DNA of 64,000 bases, from NCBI RefSeq assembly GCF_031877795.1, contig NC_133931.1, forward strand, positions 26,348,264 through 26,412,263, read 5' to 3'. This DNA is from Strix aluco. Taxonomy: Eukaryota > Chordata > Aves > Strigiformes > Strigidae. The translations under genes were made by a program, and so were the position numbers. The notes below the pieces were generated by a model, which did no database searches, was not told the origin of the DNA, and saw only the letters and a list, made by a program, of their open reading frames with translations. Positions 21,901-34,000 of this stretch are shown here, piece by piece. Positions within the stretch are counted from its first letter, which is position 1, and the number at the start of each line of letters is the position of its first letter.

Positions 21901-24103
21901 TCTTCTGTGTTGGTCACTTGTTTGCTTCACAGACACCAGCCCATGTGCTTGTCTCATTTTTTTTTAAAGCATAGCTCCTGAAAGCTGTAAGCTGTAGTTA
22001 CAAAAGCAGATGTCTTCTCTGACAGGTGCATGCCTCATCCGCAAAAGTCAGACCTGCTGAGAAATGCCTTTCAAGTCAACTCGTGGAATTTCATCACCTG
22101 CGCAGGGCTGTGGGCATCCCCTGGAGAGCTCTCTCTGGGCTGCCAGCTTGCTGGTGCTGCCACGACGCTGCCAGCTCAGGCAGACCCTGCCTCCTGCTCA
22201 CTTGCAGGGCTGAAGCCACTAGCATCTCCTTTCATGCTGTTCACGTGGATGACGTAGCCAGCTCTGACAGCAAAAACAACTCTGTACAGATTAAGAGAAT
22301 GCCTGAAATAAGTAGCAACAAGCAAAAGTGGCAGTGCGGTGGACCAGGGTGGGGTGGCCACCCCAGCAGAGCACCCTGGAGCAGCAAGGAGCCCTGTCTG
22401 GGAAAGCATTGATGCTGGAGAGGGAGGGAGCATGGCCAGAGCCACCAAGACACCGAACAACTCACTGGGTGACACGCAAAATGTGTTCCATTTGCAGGGA
22501 TGTGGAAAGAGCTGTTTTCCCAGGGTCTCGGGAAGGCGTTATCACAGCAGAGCTGTGACGATAGCCACTTTCCCAGAATATTTGGAGTGAAAGATATCCT
22601 GGACATTTAAATATTATTGATAATAGTAGTCTTCTTGCAAAGGCCTATCACACAGCCTCAGTCTGCCTTTGATGTGCATTCCTGCATACGCACAAAGCAC
22701 ATTCATTTCCTTTTGCAGTGTTTTCATTTGCTGCTAGAAAGCCTCTTAGCCTCTCAGACAAGTCTGTGGCTATTCAGACAGTGTCAGTAGTTTTCATATC
22801 ACTGAGAGTCTTAAACAAACTAGTTTTCTGCTGCACTGCATACCAACGTTTTACCATGGTCCAGGGAGTTTTAAATTCTCACAGTAAGACCTATGGTTTC
22901 TCATCAGAAGTTACCCACTATCACCACTGCAATTGCCCAAAATGTTTGCCTGAAAATTGAGTTCTTGCCAACATCCCCTGTAGAGTCCACTTTCTAACAC
23001 TATTGTATAAAACAGGGCTTCCCTCTACAAAAGATGTATTGAAAGATGTCACCAGAACACACGACAGGAGGAATAAAACAAGGTACAACTCAATGATGCT
23101 CTTAAACTGTGCAGATTTGCATGTGGCAGTGTTAGCTGTAGGTAGTCTTAAAAAAGAAGTGTTTCCATAAAACACTTCCACAAGAAACATCCCCATAAAA
23201 CTTAACATGTATGAGAGACAAAGCAGTTCTCCATCATCATGCTGTTCCCCATGCTGCTTCTACTTGTGCCATTTTTTGCTGTTATACTGTGCTCACAGCA
23301 GAATGACTATAATCAACCTGACATGGCATTAATTTTTCTCAGGATGCACCACTATGCCTTCAGAAGGTGGTGACATGAAAAGACAGGCAAACATGTTGCA
23401 ACTGATGTACATTACCAAGGATGTAGGGTGGAGCAGTTGAAACTGGAGGAAAGCAGAAGTAATGGAAGTAGACAGTAGGGTTTTCACCAAAACAGGTTGG
23501 GACCAATGCCAGGGTGGAATTGTGGACAAGGCAGGACGATGGTTGAGGGCCAGGTCATGATTCAAAACATCAATGAGCCTTCAGCATGGTGCATCAAATG
23601 GGAATGCAGGGGTGCAGTCTGGAGTCACAAAAATGTCAGGAAACCTATAAAACAAGGAGGGTGAGGAAGACAGTGACTGGACCAGGTGTTTAGGAGATCA
23701 GACTGGACCAGACTGATCAGGAGCAGTCACCAATAAGCCTTAAGCCTGTGGTCAAGTCTTCTTCTGAGGAGCACTTGTGTATCTTGCCTGGCCTACAGAT
23801 GCTGGACCAGGAGGGTACAGGTGTCCCACAGATCCTGGGTCATATCTGCAAGGTCCAGGCAGATGGCAATGGCATAACCCTTCCTAGCCTGTGAATATGG
23901 GAGCTTCTGGCATTGAAGAATGGGGTTCAAGATGGTTTTGATTACAAAGCTGTTATGACCACACATAATGGCTAATGGAGTGGAAAATGAGGATGATGTG
24001 AACAAACACAGAAGGCTTGAGCAGTGAAACATAAGAGTCTTTCCTGGACTCTTGCAGCATTGGCCAAGAAAACACAGCATGCATCAGTGCTTCAGCTGAA
24101 AAT
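15996..24103. other. Intergenic, no gene recognised
   Basis: Only scattered short frames of the size expected by chance (up to about 128 codons). Present are (CCTG) units near 17607-17622, A-rich runs near 17533, and a 24-base T-run at 21393. No LINE or LTR that I can recognise. A minus-strand frame at 18850-19182 has a Ser/Thr/Pro-rich stretch and hydrophobic end, but its length is not significant. Confidence 0.6.
21393..21416. repeat. Homopolymer T24
   Basis: Twenty-four consecutive T on the plus strand. It could be the A-tail of an antisense retroposed sequence, but no retroposed gene is recognisable next to it. Confidence 0.95.
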
Positions 24104-24143
24104 AGGTTCAGATAACAGTGACAAGTCACTGTTATCTGAACCT
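24104..24143. repeat. Perfect palindrome: 19-bp arms, 2-nt spacer
   Basis: AGGTTCAGATAACAGTGAC (24104-24122) is followed by AA and then by its exact reverse complement (24125-24143). The element sits between direct repeats TCAGCTGAAAA at 24092-24102 and 24180-24190. Confidence 0.97.
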
Positions 24144-25383
24144 GTGGTTTGTGATTTGAGGACTTCTAATACTTAGCTGTCAGCTGAAAAATTAAGGGCT
24201 TTCAAGAAGAAGCAATGCAGATGTTCTTTCCAAACTTTCTTGACTGTGGTTGATCAGCTTTGCTGCACTGGAGATTCAAGCAGGCCCAGTAAGTGGAGAG
24301 TGGAAGCAGGGAGGTAACCCCCAGCTGACAAAGAAGCACCCTGGAAAGTGAAGGTATGGAGGGCATCATCCTGAGCAAGCGTGGGCAAGGGCCAAGGGTC
24401 AAGGTGTACACCACATCACTTCAATGAAGTTTGAGAAAGCAACAGTGTTAACTAACACTGATTTCCATTGCAGGGGACTAATTGACAGAGTGATGTAGAG
24501 GTATTTGAAAATTATGTTTAGAAGAGGGTCACTGACATCTGAAAGGAATGAAATACTGTGGGCCTCTGTGCATTGGTGTGATCTTAGGCACTATATGAGT
24601 TAATAGATATTCAGATCTTGGGTTCATATGTCTGGCCACCAGAACTTGTCCATGTTACAGTATTTCCAACCCAATTTGTACCTCCAGGATGAAATCTAAA
24701 CTTTTTATGACAGAGCAGCCTTCAAATCTTAAGTTAAATCCAAAGTAGATGTTTTTGTCTGTCAAGGTAGGGCAGATCTGTATTAGGATTTTTACTGGAA
24801 CTATCTTACTAGGATAATTCCAGGCAGAACGACCTCTATAAATTGCACATTTTTTCACTGTTGTAACTGGGAAGTCTCAGAACAGTACAACTTGCATTTG
24901 CCCTTTCCTGGGTGTCTCCCTTGCTGTTTTGATTACTTGGCTGATAAATAAGTTACAGAAATCTAAACACTGAGGACAACAGGGACCATGCTGCCCATTG
25001 CTTCAATAGCACAGCCTTAACAGACTTAGAGGCATCTGCCCCCACAAAGTGGAGCTCTGCTGGGTTTCAGTGTGTACATGTAGGGATGAGGTGATCATCT
25101 GTTTCAGCTGCTCCAAAGCAAAATGGACTTCACTTGGACATTTAGTCTCTATTTTGGAGAGCACAACTAGAGGGGCCACTCAATTGAAAAGCCTTTGATG
25201 AACCTGTAACATACAGCAACAAGGGAGCGTGCATTTTTTAATTAGTTGGAGCAGCCAAGCTCCCAGTGTTAAAACAACGATCCAGAAATGGGACGCCTAT
25301 GGTCTCTTGGAAGATGTTATGCAGAAATACCATGACTGTCACTTTGTTCTAGTTAGATAGACAGATTATCTTGACAGAGATGT
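24144..25383. other. Intergenic, between the two palindromes
   Basis: No gene or known element recognised. Short frames on both strands only. Confidence 0.55.
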
Positions 25384-25433
25384 CCCAGGGCAAAGGAAAT
25401 ATAAGGTTACTCTTACATTTCCTTTGCCCTGGG
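25384..25433. repeat. Near-perfect hairpin palindrome, 23-bp arms, 4-nt loop
   Basis: The outer 17 bp are exact complements: CCCAGGGCAAAGGAAAT (25384-25400) and ATTTCCTTTGCCCTGGG (25417-25433). After one A-C mismatch, five more pairs (one G-T) close on the loop TTAC at 25407-25410. In all, 21 of 23 positions are exact complements. Confidence 0.95.
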
Positions 25434-28039
25434 TAATTATTGAAAAGAGGTGATTATTGTATTGTGTCATTATACATCAATCCAGTGCTAAAACATTATG
25501 GATAAAATTCTGGAACATCATGGGAACATTTAAACACATTTGGGTATTTCAAGATCCCAAAGCATCCTTCTCAGCTGTAGAATATGGTCTTCCATTCACT
25601 GCTCTGATAGATGCAGGTGGGTTCCCTGAAAGTCAACTTAAATTTAAGATCAGTTCTTCCTGCTAACCTTGAAATTCTTAATTCCTGAAGAGTGGGGGAT
25701 ATAAATCTCCAGATTTGACTTGATTCAGAATCCTGTTGTCTACATTAATGACAAAAGGCTGGACTTGCACTTAGTATGAACTTCACCTTTCACTGGCAAG
25801 TTCCAGAGCATCACTAGATACACCAGCAAAGAGTTTTATGGGCTTGTTCATAGACAGAGGGGAAGAAAAATACACCTTTAGTGTTGCTAACTCAGTAGAA
25901 CCACATGATGCTGTATACGGCAATGCATCAACTAGTAAAAGATTTGGCAGAATATGCTTCCCCACCCCTAAAAGAATGTTTTGGTTTGTGTTTCTAACTT
26001 TCTAAACCCAGGGCCAGGAGCATCCTAGATCAGTTACTGTATCAGGTGTCTTGACTATGACAGTGGTATGGCAATAAATAATAACAGCAACAACTGTATC
26101 AGGAGAGGCTGCAAGGATGAAACTCCTCACATTTCAGGATCCGTTTCTACCTGTAGGACATCTGAGGACACTGAGGGCAGTTCTAGGATCACACCACTTA
26201 ACTGCTGTACACGGGGAGTGGAAAGGATTTTTCCTTGGCTGACTAACCAGGCATAACAGAAACAAGAGGAAACCAATGAATAAAAGACTATAAAAAGGGA
26301 GCTTAGAGTTCTCCACAACAACTATGAAGAAAAATGTCAAGGATGATGAAATTCAATGATGGCAATTTAAATTCGTTCTTTAGGCAGAAGTGGAAATATC
26401 TCCAGGAACGGATGTGATGACAAAGATGACAGAAGTTGCAAGGGGGGTTACCTGACAACAGCTATTTATGCATGAAGCCTCACCTGATGTGGTTGATAGA
26501 GCAGAATGTCCATGGGCAAGCGGTAGCACTGAAGGTGGACAAGACACACAAAAAAAGGCAGATTCTAGTGTGAGAAGGGGAGCAGGAAAAGTGTGTTATC
26601 AAGAGAAGGAGACAAACAGCGAGGAAGAAAGAGTAAAAGAAAAAGTTTATACAGGAGTTCAAAGAAGAAAAAAAGCCATAAAGAGGATGTGGTTGCACTG
26701 AAGAATAGAGGAACAACTATCTCCACCAAAAAAAAGAGTAGGATAGAAAAGATATGATCTCAAGAAATTAAGCTGAGAACTGGTAGCAGACCATTAGTGT
26801 ATGTCTTAGTCATCAAACTGAAGCAGAACCTAAATATTTAGGATGTAGAGACCCAAATGGATGCAATCATGTGGAGATACTCTAACTTTCCAAGTTCAGT
26901 TTGAAGTAAAAACTCTAGTGGAGCTTAGGTGTTTCTAGATGTACTAGCCAGAAGATGCTTTCAAAAAGTTACTGAACAAGCAAAAGCTGTTTTAGATTTG
27001 ACTTCAGTAAGTGGGAGGGAATTATAGAACACTTGATTATAAAATATAACTTCAGCAATAATATTAAAAACTTATATTTTCTGGAAAGACTGCCAAAGAT
27101 AGGTCTATAAACAAAAATTACAAGTCCTAAAACATGAGCTTAGGTAAAATAAAGAAAAATGGTGAATCTGTCTGAACTGAAAAACTCAGGGAACTGAATG
27201 CAGAGTAATCTTGGTACTTCTTTAAGTCAAAGATACAAAAACTACTTGTAGGGAGAGGCAAACTTACAGAGAAGCACTCCAGACTTAATTGACTGAGTAT
27301 CCTCTCAAACATGTTAGGAATAGCCCTTAAAGAATACAAACAAACCTTATGAGAATATAAAGCTATGGTCCTTAAAAAATACAAACAAATTCTCATGAGC
27401 AAATAAAACGATGTTTTGTACATCAAGATATGCAGAGATAAATTAAGAATAAGCCAAAAATCAGATTAGTTTTAGATTCTGAGATGGAAATTAAAAATAA
27501 ACATTTTTTCATCAGTATAATAAAGAAAAAGAACAACAGGGAAAGAAGTGGAGCCACAACAGAGCAAGGACTAAACAGCTGAAATGTTCAGTTCATACTT
27601 TGTCTTAGTTTACAATAAGAAAAATGAAATAAAGCATGGAAACAAACAAGGCAACTAAAGGAAATTATTGCATTTGAGGCATAAACAAAACTTCAGGTAC
27701 TCTAATAATGAGCTTATATCTCCTAAATTCTAGAAGAACGAGTTACATGCAACCACAATTTGGGTAACCACAGTTTTGGTAGCAAGTTAAAAATAGTAAA
27801 ATTCTGAGTAGACAATAGCAAATATGATGCCTCTGTGTCTGGAAGCAAAAACCAGTGTTCTGGCTATGACTTCAGGAGTAGGCATAGATTTAAAGAACAA
27901 GCATGACTGAGAAGAAATAATGATTAAAGACATTAAATAATTGCTGAATGGAATAAAAGGCACATGGGTTTACAAAGTTTAATTATCCCAGACTGACAGG
28001 AGAATGTATTTCCCCTGAAAAAGAAATACAACAGATCTA
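25434..28039. other. Intergenic, purine-rich; possible 5' part of an ancient LINE
   Basis: The plus strand becomes A/G-rich from about 26500. This may be the upstream part of the ancient CR1 at 28.0-29.0 kb, but I could not place landmarks with confidence. No gene recognised. Confidence 0.45.
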
Positions 28040-28990
28040 ATCCCACTGAGTGTCAGCTGATATTTTGATACGCTGTCAAATGGGAAATGGTTAATATAAC
28101 TGAGGAAGGTAGAGAATAGAAGTGGGATCAAAAATCATACCAGGGTTTCACAAAGAAAAGTCAAAACTAGACCATGTTGGAAAGGAAACTACTGGACTGA
28201 AGTACATTGTTAGAGTTTGTCAAAGACCAGCCTTGGTTTCATCTAATTAAATATTTTCCTTTGGGACATCAGCAAAAAAAGTAATTTTTCCAATGACATT
28301 TGCTAGAGACACAAGTAGTCTGCAATAGTCAACACAACACAGAACCAGAGTACCACAAAGGAATAAAAGGTGACCTTGAGAAATAAGTAATAGTAATGGG
28401 CTGAAAGTTAATAATATGAAGGGCACCATCACTTGGGGATAAAAAATAATTTCTGATGTATCTGAAACAGATGGGAATGGCTGGGGGAGAAATCTACTAT
28501 ACTAGTGTGGTGTTGGACAAGCATAAACCACTGCTGTGACACAGTCATGAGAAAAGCAAATATATGCCTAGTGTCTATCAAAGGAAATAACTTCCACTGC
28601 AGACAGCAAATTATGAATATTGGTTTCCAAGACACTGTGAGACCTCATCTGAAACACTGTGGACACTCCTGGTCATCCCTGTCAAGAAGGATTAATTGAA
28701 ATGGGAGCAGATGCAGACAATGATCAAACTGATGAACACTATCCTACAGGAGGAACCAAAGCCTGCTTAGCAGGGAAGAGAAAAGGAATACAAAGGATTT
28801 CTAGAAATACATCAGGAAAGAATAAATATCAGGGGAAGAAAAATAGCTATATAAGGGAGCATGGCATAAGATGGAAATCTAAACTACTTACAAACAGCAT
28901 CAGTGCAGATGAGAGAATTTGGGTTTTATGACTCAGAAGAGCAAGACTGTGGCACATCCTCCCAGTAGAAGCAGTGAAACAAGAAATTTG
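28040..28990 (+). mobile_element. Ancient CR1-like LINE remnant
   Basis: Decayed reverse-transcriptase sequence on the plus strand. TTTTGATACGCTGTCAAATG reads FDTLSN, a worn motif A (FDTV). Further on, the frame at 28505-28699 contains MRKANICLVSI and DTVRPHLKHCGHSW, aligning with CR1 KANGILACI and [13 protein letters not shown]. The 3' end near CACATCCTCCCAGTAGAAGC resembles the CR1 line WNGLPREV. It probably extends upstream, to about 27.6 kb or beyond, with the limit uncertain. Confidence 0.7.
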
Positions 28991-30410
28991 CCTGGTATCA
29001 ACATGCAGAAAGATCCCTGCATAGAAGGATTGTGCCCAACAGGGTTGCCTGAGAAGCACAGGACTGCACTTGGTGGTCCCATGTGCTCCTGAAGGAGGAG
29101 GAGGCAGGCCCCTGTTTCTGGTGGTATGGCTACCCACGGTTCCCTCATCTGAGCTGTAGCTTGATTTGACCAGATCTCTGCAGTTCTCCCTAGTCTCTGA
29201 ATTAAATTTTGTATGTGTGGAAATCTAAAAGTGCTCATCTTCTGCAGCCAGCGGTGCCTCTCACGCCTGTTCTGCTTTAGCAGTAAAATTCATTCTTCCC
29301 ATTTGAACAAGAAGCTCTCCACATCAATCTTGTTGTTAAGCTTTATGCATTATTATATATATTGTGTGATTATGCTATATCACTGCCAGATGTGCACCAC
29401 TAACACCACTCCACAGTGGAGGAACACATACTGTGCTCCCTTTTCGGGACTGATATTTCTCTTGATTGCCAGGAACATGTATTCCCTTATAGACTATAGA
29501 GTACCAACTTCTTGTGGTGGAGGTTCTTTCTATTTAAGTTACAGAAAAACCATATTTCCACAAGCCATGCATTATATAATAAAGCTATAAGCTGTGCATA
29601 GTTTTTCAACATATTTTACTTGTAACAGGAAATGTCTTCAGTAGTACAGTGAGTGAAGTATAACAAAAACAGCCTACAGTTAGTGTCTAAATGAAACAAA
29701 GCATAAAGCGGATTAAGTGCTACCATCATTTTATCATAGTCATGTGATTAGAACTGCTTTGTTTAAAAGTTGCAAAATCTTTTTGAAGCCTAAGCTTGGA
29801 TGAAGCTCATCTGCACAGGAAGCAATCATTTTTCTTTCTTTGTATGTCACTGTTGTTCTTTCATTTCAGCTCCCTTAGAGTTTGTGCTGTTTTAAGCAAA
29901 TACACTGCTTGGCTGCAGGGAACTGGGTAGCTGTATATCCCTTATCTTTCATAGTGATGGATGTGTCCAAAAGCCTCAGCTTTGCTCCAGTGCCCAGTCC
30001 AGAGCACAGGAGTTCAAGAGTCAGAAGTTCATATTTCGTGTTCACTGCAAGTGTGTGAATAACTTGGGATTCACTGGGCCCAGGATTTAGAATAAAAGAA
30101 GAGAAAATCATGCTTGTGACAGAGAATATAGGACATGAGAGGAAGCAGGTGATTTGTAACTAGCAAGGAAAGCTTGGATAGCAACGAAAGGAAAAATAGC
30201 TGAAGATGCAGAGAGGAAGGGAAAACAGAGCGAGAAAAGCACATGGATACAGGAGGAGCTGGTGTAGTTATTCAAGGAGAAAAGCACTCACCCCCAGGAG
30301 CTGGATGGGAAGGGAAGCAAGAAGGCACAAAATTACAGAAATTTTCGGAAGTGGTTTGCTGACTGTGCGAAGCAGGTGCTAAACTTAAAGCACATAGGTG
30401 CATTCAGGAT
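28991..30410. other. Intergenic, no gene recognised
   Basis: Includes a plus-strand frame of 125 codons at 29213-29590 with no family resemblance. Nothing else seen. Confidence 0.55.
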
Positions 30411-31020
30411 CACAGCATCATAGAATTGTTTAAGTTGAAAAAGATCTTTAAGATCATTGAGTCCAAGTGTTAACCTAGCACTGCGAAGTCCACCACTAAA
30501 CCATGTCCCCAAGCACCGCATCTACATGTCTCTTAAATATCTCCAGGAATGGTGACTCCACCACTTCCCTGGGCAGACTGCTCCAATGCTTGACAACCTT
30601 TATCCAATCTAAAATTCCCCTGGTGCAACTTGAGGCCATTTCCTCTTGTTCTATCACTTGTTACTTGGGAGAAGAGATCCGCACCCATCTCACTACAACC
30701 TCCTAGTTGTAGAGAGTGATGAGGTCTCCCCTGAGCCTCCTCTTCTCCAGACTAAACAACCCCAGTTCCCTCAGCTGCTCCTCATACGACATGTGCTCCA
30801 GACCCTTCACCAGCTTCGTTGCCCTTCTCTGGACACACTGGAGTAATTCAATGTCCTTTCTCTAGTGAGGGGCCCAAAACTGAACACAGTATTTGAGGTG
30901 TGGCCTCACCAGTGCCAAGTACAGCAGGACAATCACTTCCTTAGTCCTGCTGGCCACACTACTTCTGATACAACCCAGGATGCTATTGGTCTTCTTGGTC
31001 ACCTGGGCACAATGCTGGAT
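30411..31020 (-). mobile_element. CR1 LINE fragment, 5'-truncated, antisense
   Basis: The plus strand begins CACAGCATCATAGAATTG (reverse of the CR1 tail) and runs through the 3' UTR (AGATCATTGAGTCCAAG), the GLPREV/RLPREV region (CCACTTCCCTGGGCAGACTG), the SYEE-type line (CTCATACGACATGTGCTCC) and the ALVRPHL region (TGTGGCCTCACCAGTGC). It stops near GGGCACAATGCTGG. Plus-strand frames here are shadows. A different subfamily from the 42.3-kb copy. Confidence 0.93.
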
Positions 31021-34000
31021 AATAGATTAAAATTAAGGACAAATGTAATTTCTTTTATGATTCCAATCTTGGAACAGAAGGAAGATTAAGAACAGGAAAA
31101 GGTTATTACACCTTGAACACCCAGATGACCATCTGGTTTACAATGGAGTTTGTAACAGCAAACATCTTCAGAGTGGGAGCTCATTTACTCACTCCTCCAC
31201 CTTTTCCCTTTCCATGAGCTCAGAAGGAAAAGGCAGTGTCAGGAGAAGGTACTCAGAGATGTCTGGTGTCCAGGGGCTAAGCAGGCACTTCAGGCATTCT
31301 GAGGATGTGACTCATGCTGATGCCTTTACTGCATTTTGTGATTTTCTCCTTCTCTGTGTTTTGATACTGGTCCTAGAGCAGTGTGGGAACCAGGATATCT
31401 GTTTTGGGGAATTTCTTTCTTTTTCTAGTTGGAACAGAGCACCAGGAAATTTTCACACAGCAAATGATACTGGTGAAAACCCACCATTTTCTGTCTGTAA
31501 GAATACTTCACATTGACTTTTCAATTTCCAATAAGAAAAAACCCAAATATTTTGAAAAATATTATCCTGAAATAAAAGAAAAAACATTGCATTTTCAAAA
31601 CTGACTGTTGAAATTTTGAAATAATAATAAAAAACCAGACTGAAATATTCCATCCTCCTTAAAGGCTTCTGGAGGTTTTCCTTTTCCAAAATAAAATGCT
31701 CTTGACATACCCATGTTTCCATGGAAAGTTTCAGTTTTGACATGAATGTCATTGTTTGACTGAAAACCCAGTCTTCCACTGGAAAAAATTTGACTAGTTC
31801 TTGTGTGGCCATCCACACCCTTTTCTTTCTCCTCAATATCTTTTTCCAGTCTTGATCAGTTAGTCGCCTTCTGAAAAAGCTCCACCTGCTAGAAAAAGGA
31901 GCAGGGAGAACGTTTGGTGCTTTTCTGTTCATTGCTGTGTGTACCTTCTGCTTTTTCACATCAACCCTTTCCCCACCAATACCCTGCAGATAGCAGGTTT
32001 TCAGGGCAGCCACTGCCTCCCTCTCTGCAGGACTAGTATCGTGGGGCAGGATCAAACCACAGACTCCATCCTAACACCCTGTCAGAGAAGACACCCTGCT
32101 GCTGGCAATGGGAGTACCCTAGCTGGGGCAGGCAGGTTCTGGTCCTCAATAAACACAGTATGTTTTGTTGCGCTGGACATTTGCTCTCTTGTTCCCTCAG
32201 CTGCCTTAGAGTTCAGTAATATTGAATAAGTGCTGATTGCTGACAATTGAAGGAGTTCTGTGTGCAAGCAGCACTGATAATGCAGGTCTGAGGCAGGTGC
32301 TGGCATTTTTTTTAACTGCTTCTGCACCACATAAGCAGGATTTCTAGCCAAGGTGATTGAGTGCAAGCTCTGCACACTGGTATGTCAAGGAAAAGAGGTA
32401 TTGCTCATAGTAGGTCTTGGTTTCCAGCACTCTGAGTGCATCATTAATTCCACATCGTTGCAAGACAGGTGGGTTCACAGCTCCGGTGGCACTGGTACAG
32501 GGCCCGAGAAAGATTTATTGCTGTTACTTGAGTTTCTTAACAGAGCACTTGGGCAGTGGTGGAGGATGGGGCCATTCCAGTAAACGCAGTGGAATAATTG
32601 CCCATAGCGCAGAGCCATGAGTGTCCTAAGGAGCTGAGTGATGGACAGGGGAGCGTGCCAGCCAGGTGCCCCTGTGTGACCCTTGAACCACGTTCAACTC
32701 TGCACTAAAAACAGGCACTTGTTTTAAAATGTCTATTATGGAAAAGTTAAACACAGCTAAACATCACTCAGAGCGCACCTACCATTTGGCTTCAGGTTAT
32801 GATAACATTAAGAGGGGGATCAGGATTGGGGTGGGATGTCTCGCTGCAGTACCCAGATCAGCTCAGTGAGCCATCCCACAAACAGCCCCAGTTCCAGCAT
32901 GGGATGGATGGTGGGTGGCCGCCCCAGTGAGAGGACTGCTCTGCAGTGGGAGGAAGAAGCAGCAAGCTGTAAATCTCACTGAGTGGAAAGAGTAAACACT
33001 GTGACGTAGCTCCTTACTGGAGCTTGTCTGGAAGACGTAAACGCTGCCCTCACGAACCCTTGTGGAACTACTGCTAGTACAGTTGAACAGGGGCTAGAAC
33101 TGCTGTGGAGATGACAAGCCTTGGCAGAAATATTTATGGATCTGTAGCTGCTTAAAAACAAAAAAAGCTGTTCAACAATCGACTTGTGGGTGTATCTAAA
33201 AATATGATCAGAAGAGTCTCTTATCCCTCAAATATTTTAAAATTAGCAGATGTTAACTATGCCAAAATAAATCTTAAAAGCTTTATAATATTTATTCCTC
33301 ATAATTTGAGTCTTTGATGTGGCATCTGTCCGTGTTTTGAAGGGAAATCCAAGAAACATGTCTGAACAAAGCAAAGCTTCATAAAACACCATGTCATGCC
33401 AAGCAGTGTCACCACTCAAGGACCATTGTCACACCACAGGCACTCCTTTGAGGCATCGCTGTCCCTCCTCCAAGCACCAGAGGTACCATTCCCACCAGAG
33501 CTTTTGATTTCTGCAGAGCTCCCAGGGTCACCTTCCCTGAAAGTGTCCCTGGTCTGCACCCCAAGGATGCTACAACCCAACTATAGTGAGTGCGATCTTT
33601 CTTTGTCATTGATGGCCTCCTCCAAGAAGTGCTGGGCACTTGCACTGTGGGAAGTAGCTCAGTAGTTTTCCTTAACCATCCTCAAGACCTGGAAGGAGAA
33701 AAAGTTGTTGTTAGGACTTAAATGTGGCTACTTAAGAGGTGGTATTCCTCTAGCTCCTGAGAGGCAATAATCAGAATCCATGAAAGGAACATCATCAACA
33801 CCACAGAAGCAGAGCTCGAGGTGTTACATACTGCTAGGGACACCTCAGCAGATGACACCGGATGTCTGAATCAGATTTCAAGCCTGAACCACGTGTGTCT
33901 GTCCCCATCACTTGTAATGACACAGAAGCAGCACAGCATGGAGGTAAAGCCTATAGGGTTTCTTTGCACTTGAAGCTGCTGGCAGGAACATTCAGCAGAG

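Noticed and set aside
22176-22475. Minus-strand frame ending in a plausible-looking sequence (FAVRAGYVIHVNSM), with a TCTGTACAG acceptor nearby
   Set aside because: The acceptor is not in a useful phase, three frames are open over this GC-rich patch, and no family is recognised.
30503-31089. Plus-strand frames within 30.5-31.1 kb
   Set aside because: They are antisense shadows of the minus-strand CR1.
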